Shown in pieces: positions 17,855-27,576 of a stretch of DNA of 64,000 nucleotides (positions within the stretch are counted from its first letter, which is position 1; the number at the start of each line of letters is the position of its first letter). The notes beneath the pieces were generated by a model, which was not told the origin of the DNA, searched no databases, and saw only the letters and a program-made list of their open reading frames with translations. A program made the translations under genes and the position numbers. The stretch comes from Bacteroidales bacterium. Lineage in GTDB: Bacteria; Bacteroidota; Bacteroidia; Bacteroidales; F082. The stretch lies in the NCBI GenBank assembly GCA_017549805.1, contig JAFYNJ010000002.1, positions 48,429 to 112,428 of the forward strand, in the 5' to 3' direction.

Positions 17855-17979
17855 AATTTGGAGCAATTACAGTTTTTCGGTGCCTTGCGTTGGCCGAAAT
17901 GCTGATGGCTGCTGCAGCTCGCTAAAAGCAATGCGATAACCAATACCAAAAGAGATACTATGATTCTTTTACCTTTCAC
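17851..17979 (-). CDS. 42-residue lipoprotein with Cys-rich tail
   Basis: A tiny gene that I found by translating the gap. GTG start, then MKGKRIIVSLLV, a hydrophobic stretch and lipobox LLASC (Cys22), ending in KNCNCSKF. Short lipoproteins with a C-terminal Cys-x-Cys tail are widespread in Bacteroidota, but I know no function. It lies 25 bases downstream of the EnvC-like gene on the same strand, so it is probably the last gene of that operon. A TGA two codons upstream of the GTG rules out an earlier start; the start codon is inside heptad array f. The 3' end overlaps the convergent carrier gene by four bases. Confidence 0.75.
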   Translation of the reverse strand: MKGKRIIVSLLVLVIALLLASCSSHQHFGQRKAPKNCNCSKF

Positions 17980-17997
17980 CTTTCAATTCTCATTGTT
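17970..17997. repeat. heptad repeat array f, at the small lipoprotein start
   Basis: Units ACCTTTC, ACCTTTC, AATTCTC on the + strand. The complementary strand supplies the GTGAAAGGTAAA start region of the small lipoprotein gene, the same 12 bases that begin the CotH gene. Confidence 0.9.
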
Positions 17998-18004
17998 TAC
18001 CTAA

Positions 18005-19258
18005 TCATTTTGCAAGCCAAATCGATGGATTCAAACAATCTGTTCCTTGCCGAAGCTCGAAATGCAATTCCGTCTTGCCTTCCGAACGGTCGGTATGGAT
18101 CTTGCCTATCTCCTGTTTGGTCTTCACCTTGTCGCCACGGTTCACAAACACCGCATCCAGCTGGGAATATACGGTGAAATAGTCGCCATGACGGATGATG
18201 ACGCCGATGTTGGAAGCCGATGGCTTGACCACGCTCACCACCACACCTTCAAACACGCAACGGGCCTTGGCATTTTCGGCCGTTGCAATATCTATGCCGT
18301 TGTTGGTCACCGTGACCTTGCTCGAAACGGATGAGGTGTGCTTGCCGTAGGAACTCGAAATCACACCGCGTTCCACTGGCCAGGGAAGCTTGCCCTTGTT
18401 GGCCGAAAAACTTGTTGCCAGCGCTTTTTCCGAAGGTGTTAGAGCCATTTTGTCGGGCTTGGTGCTGGTGCTTTTCTTGGTGTTTTTGGCATTTTTGGCC
18501 TCTTTGGCGGCTCGTTCATTTGCTTTCTTGATTTCTTCAGCAATAATCTTGTCGATTTCCTTTTGGAACTTCTTGGCTTGAGCTTGTTTGTCCTTAATGC
18601 TTTGCTGGATCTTTCCCTCTTGTTTCTTCAGCTGCTTAACCTGGGTGTTCAGTTCTTCTTTCTCTTTCACCAAAGCATTTTGTTGGGCTTTTTCTTCAGC
18701 CAGCAAAGCGGCCTGTTCTTCTCTTGCCTTTCGGTTATTTTCCACTTCTTCGCTCACTTTTTTCTGAGCACTTGAAATCTGATCCATCTTGGTTTTCCGA
18801 GCATCAGTGAACTGCTGTATGTAGCGCATCCTTTGGAAAGCCTGGTTGAAGTCCTCCGAAGCAAACAGGAATTCCAACTGGTCGTAATGGCTTCTGTTTT
18901 TATAGGCAAACTCCACCATCTTGGAATACTCCCCACGCAGCTTGCCAAGCTCTCCGTTCAACTTCTTTATGTTGCTCTCCCCTTGATTAATGGATTGATC
19001 AAGCAATCTGATTTGTTCATTGCAAGCATTGATGAGTTTCTGGCGGTTTTGGATCTTTTTGTCCAACAAATTCACCTGATTCAAGGTCACTTCCTTGTTT
19101 TTGGAAGTCTCCTTCAACAGCTTGTTGGCGGTCTCTATCTCCTTCTGAAGGGATTTTATCTCCTTTTCCAGCGATGCCTTGGTACGCTGCGCGTAGCCTG
19201 CCCCGACAAAGAGAAGCGTCAGCATCATGATCATTATGGTTTTCAAATAGCGTCTCAT
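18005..19258 (-). CDS. EnvC-like murein hydrolase activator (coiled coil plus degenerate LytM/M23)
   Basis: 417 residues: signal peptide (to about residue 23), a long charged coiled coil (about 25-265) and a C-terminal LytM/peptidase M23 domain (about 290-417). The domain keeps HFELRQG near its end, but the zinc-site His of the usual HxxxD motif is replaced by Asn (NNGID), so it is probably not a hydrolase. That is the hallmark of EnvC/NlpD, which switch on cell-division amidases in the periplasm. The start overlaps the stop of the DUF4292 gene (ATGA). Part of a four-gene envelope operon with the TPR protein, DUF4292 and the 42-residue lipoprotein. Confidence 0.88.
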   Translation of the reverse strand: MRRYLKTIMIMMLTLLFVGAGYAQRTKASLEKEIKSLQKEIETANKLLKETSKNKEVTLNQVNLLDKKIQNRQKLINACNEQIRLLDQSINQGESNIKKLNGELGKLRGEYSKMVEFAYKNRSHYDQLEFLFASEDFNQAFQRMRYIQQFTDARKTKMDQISSAQKKVSEEVENNRKAREEQAALLAEEKAQQNALVKEKEELNTQVKQLKKQEGKIQQSIKDKQAQAKKFQKEIDKIIAEEIKKANERAAKEAKNAKNTKKSTSTKPDKMALTPSEKALATSFSANKGKLPWPVERGVISSSYGKHTSSVSSKVTVTNNGIDIATAENAKARCVFEGVVVSVVKPSASNIGVIIRHGDYFTVYSQLDAVFVNRGDKVKTKQEIGKIHTDRSEGKTELHFELRQGTDCLNPSIWLAK

Positions 19259-19758
19259 GGCTTCAGCTTCATCCTTTCATACTTTTGGTTGATTTTGATG
19301 GGGAAAGTGGTCGGTTCATCCCAATGGATGTCGGCATAACGGATTTTTGCCTTGTATGGACCGAATTGCATCTCCACATGGTCGCTGGTGCCGTCACCCA
19401 GCAGCATGGCCTGCAATTCCTGTAGAGACGGAGTACTTATCGTCTCTGCTACCTCAGAAAACGGCTCGGCAAGATAGCTTTGCTCCACCCGGTTGACGAC
19501 GATGATGGAATCTTGGGTGATCCGTGTGCGGATGCTTTCGATGCCCATCATAGCGGATGCCGAGATCCAAATAGTACTGTCGCGACGCATCCTAAGCGTT
19601 CCAGAAAAAGGAAACTCTCCGCTCTCAACTGTCAACTCTCCGTTTATCTTGGCGCTCATCCACTCATAATTGGCGGCATGTGCCATGGGCGAAACCAACT
19701 TTTTTCGAGAAGAGCACGACGCGGCGAGCAACAATAGCATTGTTGCCATCAACATCAT
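19255..19758 (-). CDS. DUF4292 lipoprotein
   Basis: About 167 residues from the ATG at 19758, giving a compact lipoprotein signal (MMLMATMLLLLAAS, then Cys). A TTG 63 bases upstream would put a long polar tail in front of the signal and overlap the TPR gene, so I reject it. The body (SGTLRMRRDSTIWISASAMMGIE) matches DUF4292, a family related to LolA/LolB-type outer-membrane lipid carriers and usually found beside an EnvC-like gene as here. It is shorter than most family members, which run about 230-270 residues. A heptad repeat at 19613-19641 encodes part of the first strand region. Confidence 0.8.
   Translation of the reverse strand: MMLMATMLLLLAASCSSRKKLVSPMAHAANYEWMSAKINGELTVESGEFPFSGTLRMRRDSTIWISASAMMGIESIRTRITQDSIIVVNRVEQSYLAEPFSEVAETISTPSLQELQAMLLGDGTSDHVEMQFGPYKAKIRYADIHWDEPTTFPIKINQKYERMKLKP
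19613..19641. repeat. heptad repeat array g, inside the DUF4292 gene
   Basis: Four 7-bp units of the form AACTCTC/CGCTCTC on the + strand, read in frame on the minus strand as ELTVESGE. Confidence 0.85.
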
Positions 19759-19774
19759 TCCTATGGAAACTCTG

Positions 19775-21400
19775 TTACTCAACTGTTTTTGCTTTATTGC
19801 GATATTCTTCAGCTTTGTCAAGCTTATTCACCTTCGTGAGGATGTCGGCATAATGTTGAAAATAGGTCTTATCGGGACTCTTCAACAGCTTGATGGACTT
19901 TTCCATTTGGGTTTCGGCGGCTTCGTACTCTCCTTTTTGATACAGCACCCAAGCGTATGTATCAAGATAAATGGCATTGTCGGGTTCCAGTTCTACGGCA
20001 TGACGCGCCATTTCCTTGGCTTGCTCCAAACGCTCCAACCTCAAAGAAAGGTAATAGGCATAGTTGTTCAGCACCAGGGCATTGTCAGGGTCGAAGTTCA
20101 ACACACGGTCGTAGGCATCGAACGATTTTTCCGCCTCGCCAACAGCATGGTAAAGATCACCGAGATAACTGTCGAAATCAGCCAACAACTTCCTATCGGT
20201 CACAAACTTACGACCCTTTTCAAAATAACCGATGGCTTCTTCGTCCTGTTTGTCGAAAGCTGAAGCCACCCCTGCAAACCAATAGAACACGGGTTGCGTA
20301 GGATAGAACTGCAGGGCTTGGACGGAGTGTTTTCGCAACGAGTCCATCTCTTTCATAGGACCATCGCATAGTACCAGATACTGCCAAGCAGCAAAGTTGG
20401 TGGGCTCATATTGCAAGGCTTTCAAAGCAAAGTCGCGGCAGGGTTTGTATTCTTCCCTGTTCATGTAATAGGAAGCCAACACCAGGTATCCCATCTTGTT
20501 ATCGGGATAAGCCGCCACGAAAGCCTTACCCGCTTCAAGCGCCTGTTGATCGATGTTTTTCGATTCTTGGAACTTATTGAACCAATAGTCGTAGATGTTG
20601 GCTTTGGTGTTGAAGTCAAGATTCTTGTTGTTGATTGCGGCAAGCAGCTCATTGAAGGCTTTGTCGAGGTCGCCTTTTTTCTCATAATACTCCAGCAAGG
20701 AAATGTTGATGTAGGGATCGTTGGGGTCGAGGGCCTTGATCTGTTCGTATAGTTTTACGGCTTCTTTTTCCTTCTTGTTTTCCATATACACCTTGGCCAA
20801 CATGTGGTAGTAACGGGTGTTGTCGGGATTGTCATCGATCAAATGCTGCAGTTCGGCGATGGCCTCTTTGGTCTTACCTTGATGCTTATAGATCTCGATG
20901 CGCTGCTCGCTGACCAAGGAATTGGCTCCAGCCTGCTGTTCCAACAGGTTGAGCTTTTCTATGGCTTTGTCATAGTTTTCCGTCATCAGGCAAACATCAA
21001 TCAACTCGGTCAAGAGATCGATATTGTCGGGATATTTTTCAATCAGCGGTTCATAAACCTTGATGAAATCGTCGAACTGTTCCATGTTGCGGTAGAACAG
21101 CCCCAAACGAATTTGGTACCATTTGTTGTCGGGATCCAGCTCTGCCGCTCTTTTGATCATGGCAAAGCCATCCTCCATCCTACCCGCCTTAACATATTGT
21201 TCGCTCAACTCAAACATGCTGGCGGCATCGTCGGGCATGAATTTCAAGGCGTCTTCGAAATTCTTGATGGCGCCTTGAACATCCTCCTTGTATTTGCATT
21301 CGATGCCTTTGGAGAAATAGGTGGCGTTTTTCCGTTTATCCACTTGTGAGAATCCCTCAATGGATAGAACCAACAACAATATGATTAAAAAATGCTTCAT
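19775..21400 (-). CDS. tetratricopeptide-repeat protein, periplasmic
   Basis: 541 residues with a signal peptide (cleavage near SIEGFSQ, residue 19). Many TPR units follow from about residue 25 to the C-terminus, recognisable by repeated A/G-x-x-E/K-x-A and P-D/N patterns such as PDNIDLLTELIDVCL and PDNALVLNNYAYYLSL. TPRs build protein-binding scaffolds. It heads the operon with DUF4292, the EnvC-like activator and the small lipoprotein, suggesting work on the cell envelope, possibly in division or outer-membrane maintenance. This gene order is commonly seen in Bacteroidota, but no precise role is known to me. Confidence 0.88.
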   Translation of the reverse strand: MKHFLIILLLVLSIEGFSQVDKRKNATYFSKGIECKYKEDVQGAIKNFEDALKFMPDDAASMFELSEQYVKAGRMEDGFAMIKRAAELDPDNKWYQIRLGLFYRNMEQFDDFIKVYEPLIEKYPDNIDLLTELIDVCLMTENYDKAIEKLNLLEQQAGANSLVSEQRIEIYKHQGKTKEAIAELQHLIDDNPDNTRYYHMLAKVYMENKKEKEAVKLYEQIKALDPNDPYINISLLEYYEKKGDLDKAFNELLAAINNKNLDFNTKANIYDYWFNKFQESKNIDQQALEAGKAFVAAYPDNKMGYLVLASYYMNREEYKPCRDFALKALQYEPTNFAAWQYLVLCDGPMKEMDSLRKHSVQALQFYPTQPVFYWFAGVASAFDKQDEEAIGYFEKGRKFVTDRKLLADFDSYLGDLYHAVGEAEKSFDAYDRVLNFDPDNALVLNNYAYYLSLRLERLEQAKEMARHAVELEPDNAIYLDTYAWVLYQKGEYEAAETQMEKSIKLLKSPDKTYFQHYADILTKVNKLDKAEEYRNKAKTVE

Positions 21401-21432
21401 TTTCAGTGTTCAGCTTTCAGTTCTCAGCTTTT
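21398..21432. repeat. heptad repeat array h, between the TPR gene and dut
   Basis: Five units of the type TTTCAGT/TCAGCTT on the + strand. They fill the gap between dut and the TPR gene and provide the last codons and stop of dut. Confidence 0.9.
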
Positions 21433-21861
21433 TCCCGTGTGTCCAAACCCTCCTGCACCACGTTCTGTTTCCGACAAAGTTTCCACTTGAACCGTTTCAG
21501 CCTGCTCGCACTTGGCAAAGACCATCTGTGCAATGCGGTCGCCGCTATTGATGACAAACGGTTTGTCGGAAAGGTTGATCAATATAACGCAGACCTGGCC
21601 GCGGTAGTCGGCATCCACCGTACCGGGGCTGTTGAGCACGCTGATGCCACTCTTGATGGCCAAACCGCTGCGGGGACGCACCTGCCCTTCGTAGCCTTCG
21701 GGAATCTCCATATACAGACCCGTAGGCACCAAGGCACGGTGCATCGGCTCAAGGGTGATGGGACCTTCTGGCAAATAGGCACGGAGATCCATGCCGGCAG
21801 AGTTCACGGTCTCGTAAGCAGGCAGGGGATTATTGGATTGGTTGACGATTTTTACTATCAT
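21424..21861 (-). CDS. dut: deoxyuridine 5'-triphosphate nucleotidohydrolase (dUTPase)
   Basis: 145 residues, the normal size of a trimeric dUTPase. It converts dUTP to dUMP and pyrophosphate, keeping uracil out of DNA and feeding thymidylate synthesis. The five family motifs are present: AGMDLRA (1), RPRSGLAIK (2), [10 protein letters not shown] (3, with the catalytic Asp), GDRIAQMV (4) and [10 protein letters not shown] (5, the C-terminal arm that closes over the active site). It lies 2 bases after the flippase gene and 24 before the TPR gene on the same strand. Confidence 0.97.
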   Translation of the reverse strand: MIVKIVNQSNNPLPAYETVNSAGMDLRAYLPEGPITLEPMHRALVPTGLYMEIPEGYEGQVRPRSGLAIKSGISVLNSPGTVDADYRGQVCVILINLSDKPFVINSGDRIAQMVFAKCEQAETVQVETLSETERGAGGFGHTGKS

Positions 21862-21863
21862 AA

Positions 21864-23369
21864 TTATTTCTTTTTCAATATTTTACTCTTTACAAAACCC
21901 ATTACGCCTTTCACCAAGTCCTTTTCCATCCAGCAGATGAAAGCGAAGAAGACCAACAACAAACCAGTGTTGATAACCAAGGTCCAGGCTGTGCTTTCGA
22001 CAGGGATGTATTGCTGTGCAAAGAACAAAACCATGGCAAGGGCGAAATAGAGGAAGGCGGATTTCAGGTTATAGGGTATCGGGGCTTTCTTTTGGCCTAC
22101 GAAATACGACAGTACCATGCAAGTGCCATAGCCCGCAAAGCCACCCCAGGCGCAAGCCATATAACCATATTTGGGAACGAAGATAAAGTTGATGGCAAGC
22201 AGCACGGCACAGCCGATGGCGCTGAAAATGGCACCCCACCAGGTTTGGTCGATGAGCTTGTACCAGAACGAGAGGTTGAAATAAATGCCCATGAAAATCT
22301 CGGCCATCATCACGATAGGCACCACCCTTAAGCCTTCCCAATAGTCGCTCTTGATGATGTGTTTCAAAATCGGCATGTACATCACCACGGCAAGGAAAGC
22401 CAACAATGTAAAGATGATGAAGTATTTCATCACCTTGGCTTGGGTCTCACGATCGGCAGTATCGCGCTTTCCGCCAAACACAAACGGCTCGTAGGCATAG
22501 CGGAAAGCCTGTGTAATCATCGCCATGATCATCGCGATCTTCACACAAGCGCCATAGATGCCGAGTTGCACTTCTCCTTCTTTGCCTGGGACGATAAAGC
22601 GATAGCAAATCTTGTCGGCCACCTGGTTGAGGATGCCGGCCAAGCCCAACAACAACAATGGCCAAGTGTAGTTCAACATCTGTTTCAGCAGGGTACGGTC
22701 AAGGCCGTGACGCAACTTCTTGATTTCCGGGATGAAGCCCAGTGTGATCAAGCCGGTGCATATTAGATTGACAATGAAGATGTAACCCACCTGATAGCTG
22801 TTATCATACCAGCCCATCAAAGCGGGATGGCTCTCTTTCCATTCTGGCGCAACGAGAAAAATGAACAAGTTGAGGCCGATGTTCATGATGATGAACAACA
22901 GCTTCAACGCGGCAAACTTGATGGGACGGTTTTCATAGCGTAGGCGGGCAAACAGAATGGCCTGAAAAGCATCCAAGGCCACGATGATGGCCATGATTTC
23001 CACAAACTCGGGATGGGCAGCATAGTCCAAGGCGCCGGCGATGGGTTTTAGGAAGATGCTCACCAGTGCTATGAATACCAAGGCCACAAACCCAACGGCC
23101 AGTCCAGAGGTGGAGAAAGCCTTGTCGGGGTTGACCCCCTCCTTGTTGGAGAAGCGGAAGAAAGTGGTTTCCATGCCAAAGGTCAAGATGACCAAGAAAA
23201 GGGCTGTGTAACCGTAAAGGTTGGTTACGATGCCGTACCCTCCCGATTCAGCGGCAATCTTATAAGTATAAAGCGGCACCAACAAGTAATTCAAAAACCT
23301 GCCAATGATGCTGCTCAACCCATAAATTGCGGTCTGCTTTGCCAAAGAACCTAATCTGTTTTCAGCCAT
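21864..23369 (-). CDS. oligosaccharide flippase / polysaccharide biosynthesis membrane protein
   Basis: 501 residues with about fourteen membrane helices. The N-terminal block [20 protein letters not shown] is typical of Wzx/MVF-type flippases that move lipid-linked glycans from the inner to the outer face of the cytoplasmic membrane. There is a single copy and no O-antigen polymerase nearby; in Bacteroidota such genes next to dut are common and may serve general envelope glycan export. The stop is two bases from the dut start, so the pair is cotranscribed. The glycan carried is unknown. Confidence 0.88.
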   Translation of the reverse strand: MAENRLGSLAKQTAIYGLSSIIGRFLNYLLVPLYTYKIAAESGGYGIVTNLYGYTALFLVILTFGMETTFFRFSNKEGVNPDKAFSTSGLAVGFVALVFIALVSIFLKPIAGALDYAAHPEFVEIMAIIVALDAFQAILFARLRYENRPIKFAALKLLFIIMNIGLNLFIFLVAPEWKESHPALMGWYDNSYQVGYIFIVNLICTGLITLGFIPEIKKLRHGLDRTLLKQMLNYTWPLLLLGLAGILNQVADKICYRFIVPGKEGEVQLGIYGACVKIAMIMAMITQAFRYAYEPFVFGGKRDTADRETQAKVMKYFIIFTLLAFLAVVMYMPILKHIIKSDYWEGLRVVPIVMMAEIFMGIYFNLSFWYKLIDQTWWGAIFSAIGCAVLLAINFIFVPKYGYMACAWGGFAGYGTCMVLSYFVGQKKAPIPYNLKSAFLYFALAMVLFFAQQYIPVESTAWTLVINTGLLLVFFAFICWMEKDLVKGVMGFVKSKILKKK

Positions 23370-23393
23370 ATTCCGTATTTGAATTCAGAAACG

Positions 23394-23401
23394 CAAATTT
23401 A
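23394..23401 (-). promoter_or_regulatory. -7 element for the flippase-dut transcript
   Basis: TAAATTTG on the minus strand, 24 bases upstream of the flippase ATG, fits TAnnTTTG. It lies in the short AT-rich gap after the histidine kinase gene. Confidence 0.5.
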
Positions 23402-23410
23402 ATAAATATA

Positions 23411-26400
23411 TTATTTGGGCAACTCGATAACAAATTCTGTCCCCTTCCCTTCCTGGCTCTCAAAGGTAATGGATCCTCCTGCAGCCTGAACGATGTTGTG
23501 TGTCAACGACAGTCCAATGCCCGAGCCTCCGGTTTTGGTGGTAAAGTTGGGCACAAAAATCATTTTCTTGTCCTCTTCCTTGATGCCTTTCCCGTTGTCT
23601 TTGACGGAAATCACGAACGAAGTGTCATTGGATGCCAGGGTAACGTCGATTCTTCCGTCGGGTTTTGTGCCGATGGCTTGAGTGGCGTTCTTGATGATGT
23701 TGCCCACGGCACGGTTCAGGTTGGTCTTGTCACCGTTGAAGATATAGTCCTTGTTTGGATCTACCTCATAATGGAAAGTAATGTTGTCGAAAATGTCGTA
23801 TAGCGTCACCGTATTGCCCACCAGCTTAGTCAGATCCAACGGTTGTGGGTTGTTTTCAGGCAGTTTGGCATATTGTGAGAACGACGAGGCGATATCCGAC
23901 AGGGCGTCGATTTGCTCAATCAAGGTGGCATGGGTGCGTTGCATCTGTTCCGGCGTGGCGTTGCCGTTTTCGATGTTGCGCTGCAACATCTGAACGCTGA
24001 GACGCATGGGCGTGAGCGAGTTCTTGATCTCGTGGGCCACCTGACGGGCCACACCTCTCCAGGCCGATTCGGCTGTGGTGCGACGCAATTCGGCGGCGCT
24101 TTGTTCCAGCTGTTCCACCAATTCGTTGTATTGGTCGATCAAGTCGCCAATCTCATCCTTGCTTTTCCATTCCAACTTCTCGTTATGTTTAGTGATGTCA
24201 ACTTTTCGCATCTTCTCCTGGAGTCGGATCAAAGGAAGGGTTACACTGCCAGCCACTATCAACACGATGGGCAAGAACAGGAAGAATATCAACAGGATGA
24301 TGTTGATGTAGGTCAAGACATAAATGAAAATCTCGGTTCGAAGATCCGACTTGCCAGCAAAATAGGGCGTGTTCAGATAGGCCAGCGTCTTGCCTGTGCC
24401 ATCTTGGATAGCCATATAGGCCGACTGGTAATCGGCATTCCCCAGCTTTTCTTCATGAATGTAATACAGGGCCTTTTCATCATGCATGTCATGAAAAGCA
24501 TCCGCATTCATCAACGAAGATTGTAAACGAAGTTCTGTCACTTCAGGACTGGTGGTAGCCAAAAGCTTGCCATTAAGACCATAAATGTTGATATCAGTAA
24601 AGAAGGTCTCGGCGTAACGCCCGAGGATGTGATCCAGTTCATACTTGAATCCCGGCTGCTTCAGGAAGGAGAAGTCCACTTCGCTAGTGATGTCCAACAT
24701 CAAGGTACGGGTTCGCTCAAAATGATAATCGGCAACTTTTTGGGAGTATTGACTGCGCAAATACAGCACCGATACGGGACCGACCACTAGAAACGACACC
24801 CCCAAAGCGACCAGCATCAGCATTTGGAACTTGTAGCTAAGCGTATTCCAAATCGAGAGGTTGATGTCGCCCACCCCCACAAAATATACCAACAAGAACA
24901 ACAACAGCAAGAAGAAGAAAAAGATTCCGAAAGGCGCCGTAATGTTCATCCAATCCTTGCGAGCGGTGGTAATGGCCAACACTTTGGAATCATCGGCCTG
25001 ATAAGTGTAATGCTTTAACTTCTTACCATAACTGAAATCGTTGATATAGTGCTTGTAACCGGAAAGATAATTTGGATAGACGTAGGATCCATACTTGTAA
25101 ATCAACAGGCTGTCGCTATAGCAAGCCACGGAATAATTCAAGGGTAGCTTGTTTTGGCTGCTTTGAAGCAGCTTGGGCGAACCAAAGCCCTGGGGAGCGA
25201 TGGGCTTTGCAAACTCAAGATACAACAGGCGTTCTGGCAACACCGTGTCGTATTGAATGACACTGATCATAGACAGATAACTTGGATCCAACGAGTTGTA
25301 ATCCAAAAAACTCAAGCCTTCTTCAAGTTCAATACCTTTGTTTCTTTCAATTTTGTCATAGAAATAACTCTTGCAATCCGTAACCAAATCTTCCGGCTGT
25401 ATTTCCAATTCAAGTCCAGGAGTACAAAGCGTAAGAGCAACCTCGTATTGGTTCATCACCGAGTCGAACAAAAAGATTCGCATATAATCCTCGGCAACTT
25501 CATCCATAATGTCTTCAGACAACACGGTCGTGAAGAAGGTGGTGTCTTGCTCAGCCACTGACAAGAATTTGTAATAAGATTGCTCAAATTCCGGATCGCG
25601 TTCATCGGATAGTTCCTTGGCCAATTCTTTAATCTGCCAGTTCTCAAAACGCTCGGATTCCCAATCATAGAGCAAGGTTAGCAACACACTCCACAGCATG
25701 AACTGGGCCAACATCGTCAACACCTTATACCTTCCATGAAGCCATGGCGTAAACAAACCTTGAAGCCACATCAACAACGCCACCAAGGCCAACATGCTCA
25801 AGAAGAAGGCAACAAAGCAATAATCCAAATGCATGTCGGAAGGAATGAAGAAACCATGTTGGAAAAAATACCGGAAAAGAATCCTAAATGCTACCAGAAC
25901 AAGTACGGTGACAATCAGATAGACAACAATTGGAACCCATATTTTATAACGGGATTTTACTTTAGGTTTTTCCTTGTGTCGATTGGTAATGATACGACAG
26001 ATAAACAGAAACAGACAAAGAACCATCAACAAGATACAGATAACAAAAAGTGATAGGTTCTGTGATTTCCACGTCTGAGGAAAATCCATGGAGAGGTAAG
26101 ACAACAGTTTCCCCGAGTGCGAATATATAGGGTAGGCTCCGTCGGATGGGGTAGCATGGAAGTCAATTCTATGATTCCCGAAGATGGGTTGAAAACGATT
26201 GACAAAGTACTTGTTTTCAATGGAATAGGTAGTATTCAATAAAGAAAACAAATAGCACGAATAAGAAGAATGTTTGAAAGAGGTTACCAGGAAATCGCCA
26301 GACCCAAGATTTAAGATGGTGTCTTCGACAACGCCTACTCTTTTTCGAAGCAACTTGGGTTCAACCAAGTTGTTATTCCAAAACAAAAGGGAATCGTTAT

Positions 26401-26674
26401 TAAAAACATAGACCCCATAGGGTTTATTCAAAGCTTTATCGAAAGAAGAGGACGATATAGTACCACCTTGCTCAAAAACCTGCAACATATCTGCCTTGGA
26501 TTGAAGCAAAGAAGCCTCTTGACGAAGCACTGCGTTTTGAACCCGTTTGGCAAATAGCTTATGCGAAGTATCATTAAACGAAAACAAATGTAACAAGAGA
26601 ACGAGTCCAAGGAGAAGAAATAAAACTCCAAGGATCAAGAGAAACGCGCGTTTTTGTTTTGTATTTTTACTCAT
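23411..26674 (-). CDS. NtrY-like membrane sensor histidine kinase
   Basis: 1087 residues, large for the class. Several membrane helices in the first two-thirds (for example around residues 10-30, 200-310 and 600-640) enclose long extracytoplasmic regions. A HAMP-like linker is followed by HisKA (RQVAHEIKNSLTPMRLS, phospho-acceptor His881) and HATPase (N-box NIIKNATQAI, G-boxes DNGKGIKEED and GSGIGLSL). The layout resembles NtrY-type kinases. No response regulator is adjacent, so the partner is elsewhere. The ATG at 26674 overlaps the methyltransferase stop by eight bases; a TTG one codon earlier is less likely. The N-terminal half is AT-richer than the C-terminal half. Confidence 0.9.
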   Translation of the reverse strand: MSKNTKQKRAFLLILGVLFLLLGLVLLLHLFSFNDTSHKLFAKRVQNAVLRQEASLLQSKADMLQVFEQGGTISSSSFDKALNKPYGVYVFNNDSLLFWNNNLVEPKLLRKRVGVVEDTILNLGSGDFLVTSFKHSSYSCYLFSLLNTTYSIENKYFVNRFQPIFGNHRIDFHATPSDGAYPIYSHSGKLLSYLSMDFPQTWKSQNLSLFVICILLMVLCLFLFICRIITNRHKEKPKVKSRYKIWVPIVVYLIVTVLVLVAFRILFRYFFQHGFFIPSDMHLDYCFVAFFLSMLALVALLMWLQGLFTPWLHGRYKVLTMLAQFMLWSVLLTLLYDWESERFENWQIKELAKELSDERDPEFEQSYYKFLSVAEQDTTFFTTVLSEDIMDEVAEDYMRIFLFDSVMNQYEVALTLCTPGLELEIQPEDLVTDCKSYFYDKIERNKGIELEEGLSFLDYNSLDPSYLSMISVIQYDTVLPERLLYLEFAKPIAPQGFGSPKLLQSSQNKLPLNYSVACYSDSLLIYKYGSYVYPNYLSGYKHYINDFSYGKKLKHYTYQADDSKVLAITTARKDWMNITAPFGIFFFFLLLLFLLVYFVGVGDINLSIWNTLSYKFQMLMLVALGVSFLVVGPVSVLYLRSQYSQKVADYHFERTRTLMLDITSEVDFSFLKQPGFKYELDHILGRYAETFFTDINIYGLNGKLLATTSPEVTELRLQSSLMNADAFHDMHDEKALYYIHEEKLGNADYQSAYMAIQDGTGKTLAYLNTPYFAGKSDLRTEIFIYVLTYINIILLIFFLFLPIVLIVAGSVTLPLIRLQEKMRKVDITKHNEKLEWKSKDEIGDLIDQYNELVEQLEQSAAELRRTTAESAWRGVARQVAHEIKNSLTPMRLSVQMLQRNIENGNATPEQMQRTHATLIEQIDALSDIASSFSQYAKLPENNPQPLDLTKLVGNTVTLYDIFDNITFHYEVDPNKDYIFNGDKTNLNRAVGNIIKNATQAIGTKPDGRIDVTLASNDTSFVISVKDNGKGIKEEDKKMIFVPNFTTKTGGSGIGLSLTHNIVQAAGGSITFESQEGKGTEFVIELPK

Positions 26675-27548
26675 CAATTAGGTTATTAAATCGATACACC
26701 AAACTCGAATACATACCAGAACGAAGTGCCTTACAATTGGATATTAAACCCAACAGGGCACCACGGAGCAAAGGAAGCGAATGGTGAAGATAACGCTCGC
26801 TCATAAAGGAAATATAGTATGCATCCCATTTAAGCTTTTGAGTGTCAACAAAATCCATACCAATTGAAGAGATAATCGAACAAATTACTTCAGGACTGAA
26901 ATGATTCAAGTGACGAGGTACGTCCCATGCAGCCCATTTGTCTTTATAATGTTGACAATCAAACGATTTGTAATTTGGAAGAGCGATTATGAGACGGCCA
27001 CCCGGCTTCAACAGTTGTTTCAATTCGGATAGCTGAGTTTTCAAATCATCTATATGCTCCAAGACATGCCACATCGTTATGACATCAAACGAACGATCAG
27101 CAAAGGAAGTTGACTCAGAAGGATCCAAAGGAAGGAATCCAAGACGGTTTTGAGTTATGGACTTAGCATCATCAGAAGGCTCAATACCAGCAACTTCCCA
27201 GCCCTTTTGTTGAACATGCACAAGGAAATCCCCAACGCCACAGCCAATGTCCAATAAACGACCTTTGGGTAAACCATCGATTGCCAGGGAAACCTTGTGT
27301 TTCAAATTCACCGATTTCACCGCTTCATAAATCCGAGGAATCAATCCTTTCTTGTTTTCCTGATGGCTATAGTATTCATCCGACTGATAATATTTGCCAA
27401 TGACATCGGGACCAGGACGAGGAACTGTGAAAAGCAAACCACATTGATCACATTGATAAAGTTTAAATTCTTCTTGCGACAAGAAATAATCTTTCACTTC
27501 AACATAAAGGTGATCCGTTTGATTTCCGCACCAAGGACAAGTATTCAT
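26667..27548 (-). CDS. class I SAM-dependent methyltransferase with zinc-ribbon N-terminus
   Basis: 293 residues from the ATG at 27548 (MNTCPWCGN). A longer TTG start would run into the parS-like palindrome and is rejected. Two Cys pairs (CPWC and CDQC) form a probable zinc ribbon, followed by a Rossmann methyltransferase with motif I LLDIGCGVGDFL and the ITMWHVLEHI block. Proteins of this type methylate sugars or small molecules and are often near glycan genes. AT-rich relative to the flanking mnmG. Cotranscribed with the downstream histidine kinase by overlap. Substrate unknown. Confidence 0.85.
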   Translation of the reverse strand: MNTCPWCGNQTDHLYVEVKDYFLSQEEFKLYQCDQCGLLFTVPRPGPDVIGKYYQSDEYYSHQENKKGLIPRIYEAVKSVNLKHKVSLAIDGLPKGRLLDIGCGVGDFLVHVQQKGWEVAGIEPSDDAKSITQNRLGFLPLDPSESTSFADRSFDVITMWHVLEHIDDLKTQLSELKQLLKPGGRLIIALPNYKSFDCQHYKDKWAAWDVPRHLNHFSPEVICSIISSIGMDFVDTQKLKWDAYYISFMSERYLHHSLPLLRGALLGLISNCKALRSGMYSSLVYRFNNLIDE

Positions 27549-27555
27549 AGCATTG

Positions 27556-27571
27556 GATTTCACGTGAAACA
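27556..27571. other. parS-like palindrome (ParB/Spo0J site candidate) after mnmG
   Basis: GATTTCACGTGAAACA on the + strand matches 14 of 16 positions of the conserved bacterial parS sequence TGTTTCACGTGAAACA and keeps the full central dyad TTTCACGTGAAA. It sits in the 28-base gap between the mnmG stop and the methyltransferase ATG. Confidence 0.65.
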
Positions 27572-27576
27572 ATTCG

